Source: Agrococcus baldri
GTDB lineage: Bacteria; Actinomycetota; Actinomycetes; Actinomycetales; Microbacteriaceae
Reading direction: 5' to 3'
Assembly (NCBI GenBank): GCA_900114805.1
Contig: FOZN01000004.1
Coordinates: forward strand, 124,001 to 188,000
DNA length: 64,000 bases
The notes below the pieces were generated by a model, which was not told the origin of the DNA, did not search any database, and worked only from the letters and a program-made list of their open reading frames with translations. The translations under genes were made by a program, and so were the position numbers. Below are positions 17,992 to 26,172 of the stretch, one piece after another; position 1 is the first letter of the stretch, and each line of letters starts with the position of its first letter.

Positions 17992-18651
17992 TCAGCGCAC
18001 CGTCACCGCGGTGCCGTCGACGACGACGTCGAACTCGAAGCCGGCCGTCTCGGCGTGCACGACCTGCAGCGCATCCGCACCGTCTCCGACCTCGACGCCG
18101 AGCGCCGCCAGGCGGGCAGACTCGCCCTCGACATCAGGGGTGCGGCGGCGCAGCGCGACGAGCTCGACCGTGGGCAGCTCGTCGAGGGCGGGATGCGGGG
18201 TGGTGCCCCAATCGATGAGGAAGGGCGGCTGCTGCTCGTCGCGAGGGAGCCCCAGGCGCCAGGCGAGCTCGCGCCCGTCGGGTGTGCGGCGCGAGAGCGG
18301 CTCGGGATCCCCGTAGTCGTGGCCGGCCGCGCGCGCACGCTCGATCGTCGCATCGAGGTCGGCGGGCGCGATCGCGAAGCTCGCCACGCGCGGCGCGGCC
18401 AACTGGTCGATGCCGAAGCGCGGCACCTCGGCCGCCACCCGGCCTGCCTCGGCGTCGGGTCCGATGAGCTCGAGGTACTGCCGCACCCGCTCACCGCCGC
18501 GCGTGCAGGCGACGAGCGCGTTGGCAGTGCCGGTCGGGTGCCGGCCGCCGGGCGTCGCTCGCGCGCCGGTGGCGCGCTCGAACGCCTCGACCAGCGCCGC
18601 CAGATCCGGACCGGCCAGCACGATGTGGTCGAGGATGCGGGGCACGCCCAT
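17992..18651 (-). CDS. VOC-superfamily glyoxalase-like protein
   Basis: A 219-residue protein of the Glyoxalase_3-like group. The first betaalphabetabetabeta module starts ILDHIVLAGPDLAALVEAFERATG and contains YLELIGPD. A second module follows around SFAIAPADLDATIERARAAG with WGTTPHPALDELPTVELVAL. His9 and the Glu in YLELIG are candidate metal ligands. VOC proteins catalyse metal-assisted isomerisation, ring cleavage or thiol chemistry; the reaction here is unknown. It is the last gene of the sulfur-type operon, its ATG overlapping the stop of the AhpD-like gene. Confidence 0.8.
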   Translation of the reverse strand: MGVPRILDHIVLAGPDLAALVEAFERATGARATPGGRHPTGTANALVACTRGGERVRQYLELIGPDAEAGRVAAEVPRFGIDQLAAPRVASFAIAPADLDATIERARAAGHDYGDPEPLSRRTPDGRELAWRLGLPRDEQQPPFLIDWGTTPHPALDELPTVELVALRRRTPDVEGESARLAALGVEVGDGADALQVVHAETAGFEFDVVVDGTAVTVR

Positions 18652-19247
18652 CAGACGACCTCGGGCTCGCCGAGCGAGAGCATCAGCCGGTTGGCCCAGT
18701 TGAAGAAGGCCGCGCCGCTGATCTGGTCGAGGATCCCCGCGTCGTCGAGGCCGGCCGCGCGGAGGCGCTCGACGTGCTCGGCACCGAACGCCGAAGGTGT
18801 CACCGTCAGTGCGGCAGAGGCATCCGCGATCGCATCCCAGCGCTCGTCGACGCGCGCGCCGACGCCCTCGTCGAGCAGCCGCTGCACGTCGTCGCCGCGA
18901 CCCGAGAGCCGCGACGCCGCACGCGCGTGCACCGAGGCGCAGAAGACGCAGCCGTTGACGCGCGAGGCGGCGGCGGCGGCGAGCTCGCGCTCCCATCGCG
19001 GGATGCCGCCATCCTCGTTGTGGAAGATGTCGAGATCGGTGAGCGTGCGCGCCCGCAGCGCCTCGGGGTCGCGGGCGAGCAGCCGGAAATAGGGGTTCGT
19101 GGCGCGGCCGGGCTCGACCAGGCTGTCGTGCTGCGCCTCGGTGAGCTCGTCCTCGGGCACTGGCGGTGCCCACGGCACCCAGCCGAGGCTGCGCTGCGTG
19201 AAGCCCTCGGGGCGCCGCAGCGCCGGATAGTCGGCGATCGTGGTCAT
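18651..19247 (-). CDS. Alkylhydroperoxidase-domain protein, Avi_7169-like
   Basis: A 198-residue AhpD-like carboxymuconolactone decarboxylase-fold protein. The AhpD proton relay is complete with exact spacing: Glu88, Cys100, Cys103 and His107 (ELAAAAASRVNGCVFCASVH), matching the E-x11-C-x2-C-x3-H of AhpD. This predicts a redox-active disulfide. It resembles the family NCBIfam names alkylhydroperoxidase domain protein, Avi_7169 family (recalled, not searched), which co-occurs with a CMD protein, a luciferase-like monooxygenase and an ABC transporter, exactly as here. Overlaps both neighbours by 1-4 bp. Confidence 0.87.
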   Translation of the reverse strand: MTTIADYPALRRPEGFTQRSLGWVPWAPPVPEDELTEAQHDSLVEPGRATNPYFRLLARDPEALRARTLTDLDIFHNEDGGIPRWERELAAAAASRVNGCVFCASVHARAASRLSGRGDDVQRLLDEGVGARVDERWDAIADASAALTVTPSAFGAEHVERLRAAGLDDAGILDQISGAAFFNWANRLMLSLGEPEVV

Positions 19248-19897
19248 GCGCGGGCCTCCTCGAGTGCGGTGGCGGATGCGAGCGCGGCGGATGCGGGCGC
19301 ATCGGGTGCCGCGGCGGCGAGCACGCGCAGGCCGTGCACGAGCCGCAGCTGGAACGACAGGAAGGCGACCAGCTGGCTGAGCGAGACGAGCGCATCGGGG
19401 CCCCAGCCCGCGGCGGTCAGCGCACGCAGCGCCTCGGGCCGCGCGTCGCGCGGGTGCAGCACCAGCAGGTGCGCGTGCTCGAGCGCTGCCGCCAGTCGCT
19501 CCCCGAGCACGGAGCGGTCGACGCGGGCGACGGGGCCGGCGACCGCCTCCCGCTGCAGCGCGGGCTCGCGGTAGCCGCCGTACGGGCCGGATGCGCGGCC
19601 CGCGTCGGCTGCGCGTCGCACGGACGCGGTGACCCCGGGGGCCGCCGCGTCGTCCAGCAGCTCGAGGTAGAAGGCCGACGAGCGGGTGGGCGCGCCCTGG
19701 GCATCGTGCAGCAGCGCGACGTAGGCGGCGACCGCGTAGCGGTCCCCGAGCGAGAGCTCACCGGGGTCGGCCGGCTCGAGCAGCGCGAGGAAGCTCTGCT
19801 GCGCGTTCTCGCGCGCATCGGGCCGCGCTCTGCGGATCGTGTCGAGCCGGGATCCAGCGGTGATCTCGGCGAGGTGGTCGATGACGTCATGCGACAC
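19244..19897 (-). CDS. CMD domain protein, Avi_7170-like
   Basis: A 217-residue carboxymuconolactone decarboxylase-fold protein that pairs with the AhpD-like gene downstream. Recognisable parts are ALLEPADPGELSLGDRYAVAAYVALLH and the C-terminal GWGPDALVSLSQLVAFLSFQLRLVHGLRVL. It contains no cysteine at all, so it cannot do AhpD thiol chemistry; a structural or partner role is likely. Starts at GTG 19897 behind AGGAGG (6-nt spacing), overlapping the luciferase-like gene by 11 bp. It resembles the NCBIfam CMD domain protein, Avi_7170 family (recalled). Confidence 0.82.
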   Translation of the reverse strand: MSHDVIDHLAEITAGSRLDTIRRARPDARENAQQSFLALLEPADPGELSLGDRYAVAAYVALLHDAQGAPTRSSAFYLELLDDAAAPGVTASVRRAADAGRASGPYGGYREPALQREAVAGPVARVDRSVLGERLAAALEHAHLLVLHPRDARPEALRALTAAGWGPDALVSLSQLVAFLSFQLRLVHGLRVLAAAAPDAPASAALASATALEEARA

Positions 19898-20915
19898 GGC
19901 GTGCCTCCTGGGGTTCGATGGCGACGCGCCAGCCGAGCGCCGGCGCGACCTCTCGGGCGAACAGCTCGAGCGAGCGGTTGGTGATGGACGCGTCGGGGTC
20001 GACCGAGTGCACCTGGATGGAGACCTCGGTGGCGCCGGCGGCCACGGTGTCGGCTGCGAGCGAGTCGATGACCTCCGCCGGCGTGCCGAGGTGGGTCTCG
20101 CTGCGCACGAGCAGCTCGTCGAGCGAGAGGGAGCCGGGGGTGATGCCGTGCAGCTGCGCCACCTGCGCGCCGATCCCGGCCTCGGCATGCGCGCGCACGG
20201 CGCTGCGGTCGGCCGGGTCGACGACCACGACGCTGCGGGAGGCGAGGACGCGCGGCGCGACACCCGATGGCAGCGCGTCGAGGTAGGCGTCGACGAGCCG
20301 GCGCTGCACCTCCCACACCCGCGGCGGGACGTCGCCCGTGTGCTCGCTCGGGATCGGCTGCACGCGCGAGAGCATCAGGCCGTCGCCCTGCGCGCCGATC
20401 GCGCCGGCGCCCTCCGGCGAGAAGGTCGCCTGCCAGATGCGGCCCTCGAGCCCGGTCTGCTGCTGCGGGTACAGCGATTCGTCGGCGGTGCCGGCGATGA
20501 GCGAGCGCAGCCGGACGAGCTTCGCGTCGTAGATGGCGCGACGCTGCCCGGGGTCCTCGCCGAAGGCGCTCAGCGTGCGGGGGCTGCCGCCGGTGCCCAG
20601 GCCCAGCTCGGCGCGGCCACCCGCGATCGTGTCGAGCACGACCGCGTCCTCTGCGGCGCGCGCGGGATGCTCGTGCGCGAGCGTGAGGATGGCCGTGCCG
20701 AGCCGGATGCGAGCGGTCCGCGCGGCGGCCGCCGCGAGCAGCACGAACGGCGAAGGCAGACCGCCCTCGGCGCCGTCGAGGTGATGCTGTGCCACCCATG
20801 CGGTCTCGAAGCCGAGCGACTCGGCCAGCTCGATCTGCTCGAGCGCGATGCGGTAGCGCTCCGCTGCAGCCGCGTCGTCGAGCACGCGGGTGAAGAATCC
20901 GATCGTCGGCGCCAT
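19887..20915 (-). CDS. FMN-dependent luciferase-like monooxygenase, KPN_01858-like
   Basis: A 342-residue bacterial luciferase-like TIM barrel. IGFFTRVLDDAAAAERY starts the barrel, then ETAWVAQHHLDGAEGGLPSPFVLLAAAAARTARIRLGTAILTL and GRAELGLGTGGSP, typical of LLM flavoproteins using FMNH2 and O2. Within the family it resembles the KPN_01858-type proteins linked to this kind of transporter cluster. Known relatives break C-S bonds of sulfonates, sulfones or thioethers, or oxidise other substrates; the substrate here is unknown. The ATG overlaps the ATPase stop (TGATG), so translation is coupled. No dedicated flavin reductase lies in the operon. Confidence 0.85.
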   Translation of the reverse strand: MAPTIGFFTRVLDDAAAAERYRIALEQIELAESLGFETAWVAQHHLDGAEGGLPSPFVLLAAAAARTARIRLGTAILTLAHEHPARAAEDAVVLDTIAGGRAELGLGTGGSPRTLSAFGEDPGQRRAIYDAKLVRLRSLIAGTADESLYPQQQTGLEGRIWQATFSPEGAGAIGAQGDGLMLSRVQPIPSEHTGDVPPRVWEVQRRLVDAYLDALPSGVAPRVLASRSVVVVDPADRSAVRAHAEAGIGAQVAQLHGITPGSLSLDELLVRSETHLGTPAEVIDSLAADTVAAGATEVSIQVHSVDPDASITNRSLELFAREVAPALGWRVAIEPQEARRVA

Positions 20916-22576
20916 CACGCCACCTCCAGCTGCCCGTGCGGTGATCGCCGGCTGCGGCGGGCGTCCCGCAGCCAGTCGGGGGAGGGCACCGCATGCAGCA
21001 GCGCCCGCGTGTACTCGTGCTGCGGGCTCGACAGCACCTGCTGCGCCGTGCCCGTCTCGACGGCGCGGCCGCCCCGCAGCACCGTGACGGTGTCGGCGAT
21101 GCGACGCACGACCGCGAGATCGTGGGTGATGAACAGGTAGGTGAGGCCCAGCTCGCGCTGCAGCCGCTCGAGCAGGTCGAGGATCTGCGACTGCACCGTG
21201 ACGTCGAGCGCCGAGACCGCCTCGTCGAGCACGACCGCCTGCGGCTCGATGATGAGCGCGCGGGCGATGGCGACGCGCTGGCGCTGCCCGCCGGAGAGCT
21301 CGCGCGGCAGTCTGCCGGCGACTTCTGCGGGCAGTGCGACCTGCTCGAGCGCGGTGGCGACGCGCTCCGCGAGCACGCGGCGATCGCGCACGCCGCCGTG
21401 GGCGAGCGGCAGGTTCAGCAGCGGCTCGCCCACCGTCTGCCCGATCGAGCGGCGCGGGTCGAGCGAGGCGTAGGGGTTCTGCGAGACGAGCTGCACCGCG
21501 TGCCGCAGGCGTCGGCTGCCGCGCTCGGCGAGCACGTCGAGCTCGCCGATGCGGATCGATCCGGCGGCGGGCGTGTGGAAGCCCGCGAGCGCCCGGCCGA
21601 TCGTCGTCTTGCCGGAGCCGGACTCGCCCACCAGCGCATGCGTCGTGCCACGAGCGATCCCGAGGCCGACGTCGTCGACGGCGCGGAACGCATCCGCGCC
21701 CTTCCCGTACTCGTGGACGAGGCCCTCCACCGTCACGAACGGCTCGACCGCCGGCCGAGCCTGCCGAGGTGCCGCGTCGGTGAGCGCGGGCGCGTCGGCG
21801 AGCAGGGCGGCCGTGTAGTCGCGACTCGGGTCGCGCAGCACCGCGCGCGTCTCACCGGCCTCCTCGAGCCTGCCGCCTCGCAGCACCGCGATGCTGTCCG
21901 CCCGCTCGGCAGCGACCGCGAGGTCATGCGTGATCAGCAGCACGCTGGAGCCGAGCTCCGTGCGCAGGTCGTCGAGCAGGTCGAGGATGCGCCGCTGCAC
22001 CGTCACATCCAGCGCGCTGGTCGGCTCGTCGGCGATGATCAGGGCGGGCTCGAGGGCCACGGCTGCGGCGATCAGCGCGCGCTGCCGCATGCCGCCCGAG
22101 AGCTCGTGCGGGTACTGCCGCGCGCGCCGCTCGGGGTCGTCGAGGCCGACCCGCTCGAGCAGGTCGACGACGCGGCGGCGGATGGCCTCCTTCGTGCCCC
22201 AGCGGTGGATGCGCAGCGGCGCGGCGACCGATGCCCCGATCGTCCGCACCGGGTTGAGCGAGGTGCCGGGATCCTGCGGGACGAGCGCGATGCGCGCGCC
22301 GCGCAGCTCCTGGAGCGCGCGAGCGGGCAGCTTCGCAAGATCGAGTCCGCCGCCGGCGAGCCGCAGGCCGATGCTGCCGCGCTCGAGGCGGCCGCCCGCG
22401 GCCAGCAGCCCGATGATCGCGTGCCCGATGGTGGTCTTGCCGGAGCCGGATTCGCCGACCAGCGCGAGCACCTCGCCGCGCTGCAGCTCGAGGCTGACGC
22501 CGTCCACTGCGGTGTGCCGCTGGCCGCGAGCACGGTAGGAGACGGCCAGGTCGTCGATCGTGAGCAGGGTGCTCAT
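20915..22576 (-). CDS. Peptide/nickel-type ABC transporter ATPase, two fused nucleotide-binding domains
   Basis: A 553-residue protein with two complete ABC ATPase domains (about 1-255 and 290-530), a DppD-DppF fusion. Walker A GESGSGKTT occurs twice. The signatures are LSGGMRQR and LSGGQRQR. The Walker B/D-loop segments are LIIADEPTSALD in the first domain and AVVLDEAVSALD in the second, where Pro is replaced by Ala after the catalytic Glu. It energises uptake through the two permeases encoded just upstream. ATG overlaps the permease stop by 4 bp. Confidence 0.92.
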   Translation of the reverse strand: MSTLLTIDDLAVSYRARGQRHTAVDGVSLELQRGEVLALVGESGSGKTTIGHAIIGLLAAGGRLERGSIGLRLAGGGLDLAKLPARALQELRGARIALVPQDPGTSLNPVRTIGASVAAPLRIHRWGTKEAIRRRVVDLLERVGLDDPERRARQYPHELSGGMRQRALIAAAVALEPALIIADEPTSALDVTVQRRILDLLDDLRTELGSSVLLITHDLAVAAERADSIAVLRGGRLEEAGETRAVLRDPSRDYTAALLADAPALTDAAPRQARPAVEPFVTVEGLVHEYGKGADAFRAVDDVGLGIARGTTHALVGESGSGKTTIGRALAGFHTPAAGSIRIGELDVLAERGSRRLRHAVQLVSQNPYASLDPRRSIGQTVGEPLLNLPLAHGGVRDRRVLAERVATALEQVALPAEVAGRLPRELSGGQRQRVAIARALIIEPQAVVLDEAVSALDVTVQSQILDLLERLQRELGLTYLFITHDLAVVRRIADTVTVLRGGRAVETGTAQQVLSSPQHEYTRALLHAVPSPDWLRDARRSRRSPHGQLEVA

Positions 22577-23424
22577 GCGGTTGCCTTTCTGACGGCGGAT
22601 GCGACCCGGTTGGCCGACAGCACGACGGCTGCGACGACGAGTCCTGGCAGGGTGGTGAGCCACGCGGCGGAGCCGACGTAGTCGCGGCTCTCGGCGATCA
22701 GCAGCCCCCACTCGGGCGTGGGCGGCGGCGCACCGTAGCCCAGGAAGCCGAGCGTGGAGATCTGCAGGATGGCGCTGCCGAACTGCAGCGCGGCGAGCGC
22801 CAGCACAGCGCCCAGCGAGTTGGGCAGCACGTGCCGCCAGAGCACGCGGAGGAACGAGCCGCCGGAGCCGAAGGCCGCCTCGACGTAGTCGCTGCGCCGC
22901 ACCCGCAGCACCTGCGAGCGGGCCAGCCGGGCGAAGACGGCGATCGAGGTCACGCCGACGGCGATCGCGGCGTTCGTGACGCCGAAGCCGAGCAGCACGA
23001 TGACGCTCAGCGCCAGCAGCAGGCCGGGGATCGCCAGCAGCACGTCGACGATCCGCATGAGCGCCTCCTCGGCGACGCCGCCGGTGGAGCCGGCGAGCAC
23101 GCCGATCGCCGTGCCGACGACCAGGCCGACGAGCACGGCGATGGCGGCGCCGGAGAGCGAGTTGGCGGCGCCGAAGATGACGCGGGCGAGCAGGTCGCGC
23201 CCGGTGGCGTCGGTGCCGAAGGGATGCGCCCCGCTCGGCGGCTGCAGGGCGTTCAGCGCCTCGCCCGCGAGGGGGTCCTGGCTCGTGAACAGCCACGGCG
23301 CGATGGCCCACGCCAGTGCGACGGCGAGCACCGCGATCGCGAGCACGAGGGTGAGGGCGGGTCGCCGGCGCGCGGCGGGGCGCTCGGTGCTCCGGGGGAG
23401 CAGGACCGCTGCTGACGCGCTCAT
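22573..23424 (-). CDS. ABC transporter permease, DppC type
   Basis: A 283-residue inner-membrane permease with one N-terminal helix, the extracytoplasmic PFGTDATGRDLLARVIFGA segment typical of DppC/OppC, and about five further helices. The EAA coupling loop is YVEAAFGSGGSFLRVLWRHVLPNSLG. C-terminal LGFLGYGAPPPTPEWGLLIAESRDYV is also characteristic. It forms the channel with the DppB-type partner. Overlaps both neighbouring genes by 4 bp. Confidence 0.92.
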   Translation of the reverse strand: MSASAAVLLPRSTERPAARRRPALTLVLAIAVLAVALAWAIAPWLFTSQDPLAGEALNALQPPSGAHPFGTDATGRDLLARVIFGAANSLSGAAIAVLVGLVVGTAIGVLAGSTGGVAEEALMRIVDVLLAIPGLLLALSVIVLLGFGVTNAAIAVGVTSIAVFARLARSQVLRVRRSDYVEAAFGSGGSFLRVLWRHVLPNSLGAVLALAALQFGSAILQISTLGFLGYGAPPPTPEWGLLIAESRDYVGSAAWLTTLPGLVVAAVVLSANRVASAVRKATA

Positions 23425-24356
23425 GCGTGCACCGCCTTCCGCAGCCGGGGGTCGATCGCCGGGGCGACGAGGTCGACCGCCAGGTTGATGGCGACGAAGC
23501 CGACGGCCGAGATGACGACGATGGCCTGCAGCACCGGGGTGTCGCGGGTGGCGACCGCATCGACGGTGAGCCGGCCGAGGCCGGTGCGGGCGAAGACGGT
23601 CTCGGTGACCACCGCGCCCGCGATCAGCTCGCCGAACAGCACCCCGGCGATGGTCAGCGTCGGCAGCAGCGAGTTGCGCGCGACCTCCTTCGACAGCAGC
23701 CAGCGGGGGCCGGCACCGCGCGCCCGGGCGACGGCGATGAAGGGTTCGGCGACGGTGTCGTCGATGCTGCGGATGAGCACCTGCGCCAGCGGCGCAGCGA
23801 TCGGCACGGCGATCGTCAGCACCGGCAGCACGAGTGCCTCGACCGGGTTCGCGTTGATCACCGGGATCAGGCCGAGCTGGAACGAGAAGACCTGCAGCAG
23901 CACGATGCCGAGCCAGAAGACCGGCACCGACACGAACAGCGGCGGCAGCGAGCGGAAGGCGCGCCGCAGCCATTCGGCTGACGAGAACGTCGCGGCGACG
24001 GCGACCCCGCACGCCAGCAGCACGGCGACGAGGAACCCGAGCGATGCCAGGGCGACAGTGGCGGGGAGCGCCGCGGCGAGGAGGGACTCGACCGCGGCCC
24101 CGTTCTGCAGCGAGGTGCCGAGGTCGCCGCTGAGGAAGCCCGCTGCCGACTGCCACAGCTGCACCCAGACCGGCTGATCGGTGCCGTAGACGAGGCGCAG
24201 CTGATCGAGCTGCGCCTCGGTGAGCCCGAGCTCCGGGCTCGCGTACCGGGCGACGATGGCGTCGCCCGGCAGCGCGTGCAGGAGCAGGAAGGCGAGCACG
24301 AACGTGGCGGCCACGACCAGCGCTGCCTGTCCCGTGCGGCGGAGTGCGTAGGGCAT
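23421..24356 (-). CDS. ABC transporter permease, DppB type
   Basis: A 311-residue permease with six predicted helices. The N-terminal helix plus GDAIVARY..PELGLTEAQLDQLRLVYGTDQPVWVQ and FLSGDLGTSLQNG are DppB/OppB hallmarks. The EAA loop is FIAVARARGAGPRWLLSKEVARNSLLP, followed by FGELIAGAVVTETVFARTGLGRL. It starts only 7 bp after the binding-protein gene. Solute unknown, but the operon partners suggest a small organosulfur or peptide-like compound. Confidence 0.92.
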   Translation of the reverse strand: MPYALRRTGQAALVVAATFVLAFLLLHALPGDAIVARYASPELGLTEAQLDQLRLVYGTDQPVWVQLWQSAAGFLSGDLGTSLQNGAAVESLLAAALPATVALASLGFLVAVLLACGVAVAATFSSAEWLRRAFRSLPPLFVSVPVFWLGIVLLQVFSFQLGLIPVINANPVEALVLPVLTIAVPIAAPLAQVLIRSIDDTVAEPFIAVARARGAGPRWLLSKEVARNSLLPTLTIAGVLFGELIAGAVVTETVFARTGLGRLTVDAVATRDTPVLQAIVVISAVGFVAINLAVDLVAPAIDPRLRKAVHA

Positions 24357-24363
24357 AGCCGGC

Positions 24364-26019
24364 TCAGCCCTCCAGCCAGACGCCCGAGAACGTCGGGCGG
24401 CCCACCGACTCGGTGCCGAAGCCGTGCACCACCGGCTGCAGGCCGTAGACCTGCGGCTCCTCGAAGAAGGGCAGCGCGTAGGCGTGCTCGGTCAGGTGCG
24501 CCTGCACGGCGGCTGCAGCAGCGGCGCGCTGCTCGGTGCCAGGTGCGGAGGCGACCTCGCGCAGCAGCGCCTCGAGCTCGACGTCGATCGGCTCGCCCGA
24601 CTCGTCGGCGTTGCGCAGCGTGTTGCGGTTCTCGATCGAGTACTGGCTCTTGATCACGTCGTAGTCGGCTCGCCCGACCATCGAGTGGTAGATCTGGATC
24701 TGGTCGATGTCTGCCGCGGCAGCGGTCTGCGCGGCCTGGTCGCCCTGGAAGAGCTCGAGCTCCACGCCGACCTCACGCAGCTGCTGGGCGACGAGCGTGA
24801 TGACGTCGCGCGAGCGGGGTTGCGGCAGCGCCTCGTTCACGACCAGGTGCAGTCGCTCGCCGTCGCGCACCCGGATGCCGTCGTCGCCGACCTCCCAGCC
24901 GGCCTCGTCGAGCAGTGCCCTGGCGCGCTCCTGGTCGAACTCGTAGGCTCCGACCTGCTCCGCGTAGCCCAGCGCGGTCCGGCTGAGCGAGGAGGTCGCG
25001 AGCGGATAGCCGTCCGAGAAGATCGAGTCGACGATCTCCCGGCGGTCGATGCCGGCGATCAGGGCCTGCCGCACGCGGATGTCCTGCAGCAGCTGGTGGT
25101 CGAAGCGGAAGCTCAGCCCGTTGTTGACGCCGTTGGTCTGCTCGGCGACGATCTCGAGCCCGGCCGCGGCCACCTGCGCCTCGTGCTGCGGCTCGACCTG
25201 CCGCGCGATGTGCCCCTGGCCGGAGACGAGCGAGCCGATGCGCACGCTGTCCTCCGGGGCGATCACGATGTCGACCGCGTCGACGTAGGGGCGACCCTGG
25301 TTCTGAGCCGACGGCGGTGCCCACGCATAGTCCTCGCGTGCGGCGAGCCGGATCGTCGTGCCGATCTGCTCGGACTCCACGACGAAGGGCCCGGCCCCGA
25401 TCACCTCGCTGGCGTTGCCGGGGCCGAAGCCCTCGGAGTCGAGCTCGAGCGACGCATCCCCCAGCAGGCCAGAGTTGATGGTCGACACCGCTTGCGCGAA
25501 GCCAGGCGCGGGAGCGCTGAAGTGGAAGCGCACGGTGTCGTCGTCGACGACCTCGCCGCGCTCGTAGTTGTTGATCGCCTCGCTGACGATCAGCGCCCGA
25601 TCCTGGTCACCGAGGCCGTACAGGTCGATGTTCGCGACCACGTTCTCGGCCGTCAGCGGGGTGCCGTCCGAGTAGGTGATGTCGGTGCGGATGTCGAAGG
25701 TGTACTCGGTGGCGTCCGCGTTGACCTCCGGCAGCGCCGTCGCGACCCAGGGCTCGAGCTCGAGCGTCTCGGGGTCCTGATGCAGCAGGCGCACGGTGAG
25801 GTTGTTCACGAGCGCGCCGTTCGGGTAGAAGCCGGCGCTCGGCGGGTAGAGCGTCGCATAGGCCTGGTGCTCGAGGTACGTGAGCGTGCCGCCGATGCTG
25901 GGGCCGCCGTCGCTGCTCTGCGGCGCGGAGGCCTGGCTGGTGGAGCACGCGCTCAGGGCGAGGGCGAGGGCGGCGACGCCGGCAAGTGCTGACAGACGCG
26001 GATGCGGTGTGCGGTTCAC
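24364..26019 (-). CDS. ABC transporter substrate-binding lipoprotein (SBP family 5), KPN_01854-like
   Basis: A 551-residue extracytoplasmic solute-binding protein. The signal peptide RLSALAGVAALALALSAC ends in a lipobox LSAC with lipidated Cys25, then a Ser-rich linker. The family 5 fold follows: GGTLTYLEHQAYATLYPP, WVATALPEVNADATEYTFDIRTDITYSDGTPLTAENVV, and RQALIAGIDRREIVDSIFSDGYPLATS. The GTG at 26019 is chosen because GGAGG lies 5 nt before it and the signal peptide then has normal length; an ATG 4 codons upstream overlaps that ribosome site. First gene of the transporter-monooxygenase operon. Confidence 0.9.
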   Translation of the reverse strand: MNRTPHPRLSALAGVAALALALSACSTSQASAPQSSDGGPSIGGTLTYLEHQAYATLYPPSAGFYPNGALVNNLTVRLLHQDPETLELEPWVATALPEVNADATEYTFDIRTDITYSDGTPLTAENVVANIDLYGLGDQDRALIVSEAINNYERGEVVDDDTVRFHFSAPAPGFAQAVSTINSGLLGDASLELDSEGFGPGNASEVIGAGPFVVESEQIGTTIRLAAREDYAWAPPSAQNQGRPYVDAVDIVIAPEDSVRIGSLVSGQGHIARQVEPQHEAQVAAAGLEIVAEQTNGVNNGLSFRFDHQLLQDIRVRQALIAGIDRREIVDSIFSDGYPLATSSLSRTALGYAEQVGAYEFDQERARALLDEAGWEVGDDGIRVRDGERLHLVVNEALPQPRSRDVITLVAQQLREVGVELELFQGDQAAQTAAAADIDQIQIYHSMVGRADYDVIKSQYSIENRNTLRNADESGEPIDVELEALLREVASAPGTEQRAAAAAAVQAHLTEHAYALPFFEEPQVYGLQPVVHGFGTESVGRPTFSGVWLEG

Positions 26020-26038
26020 GAGGACCTCCATAAGCGGT

Positions 26039-26062
26039 GCTTGGTGTGCCTCTAAGACAAGC
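26039..26062 (-). promoter_or_regulatory. Candidate operator upstream of the transporter operon
   Basis: GCTTG and CAAGC form 5-bp inverted arms around 14 nt, ending 20 nt before the start of the binding-protein gene. The segment is AT-rich for this genome and lies in the only gap (153 bp) between metE and the operon, so the promoter must be here. Symmetry is short and the assignment is weak. Confidence 0.25.
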
Positions 26063-26122
26063 CGATCGCCCGAGTCCGCGCATCCCGGGCTGCAACACGG
26101 CGTCACACACGCCGGGACGACA

Positions 26123-26158
26123 ACGGCGCGCACCGCCAGCAAGGCCGGTGCGCGCCGT
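26123..26158 (-). terminator. Hairpin terminator after metE
   Basis: A perfect 13-bp stem ACGGCGCGCACCG/CGGTGCGCGCCGT with a 10-nt loop starts 15 nt past the metE stop. It separates the met operon from the downstream transporter operon. Confidence 0.8.
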
Positions 26159-26172
26159 GCGGGGCGGAAGGC

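Noticed and set aside
20992-22576. Internal similarity between the two halves of the ABC ATPase as a DNA repeat
   Set aside because: The similarity is protein-level homology of two ATPase domains; no long nucleotide repeat was found.
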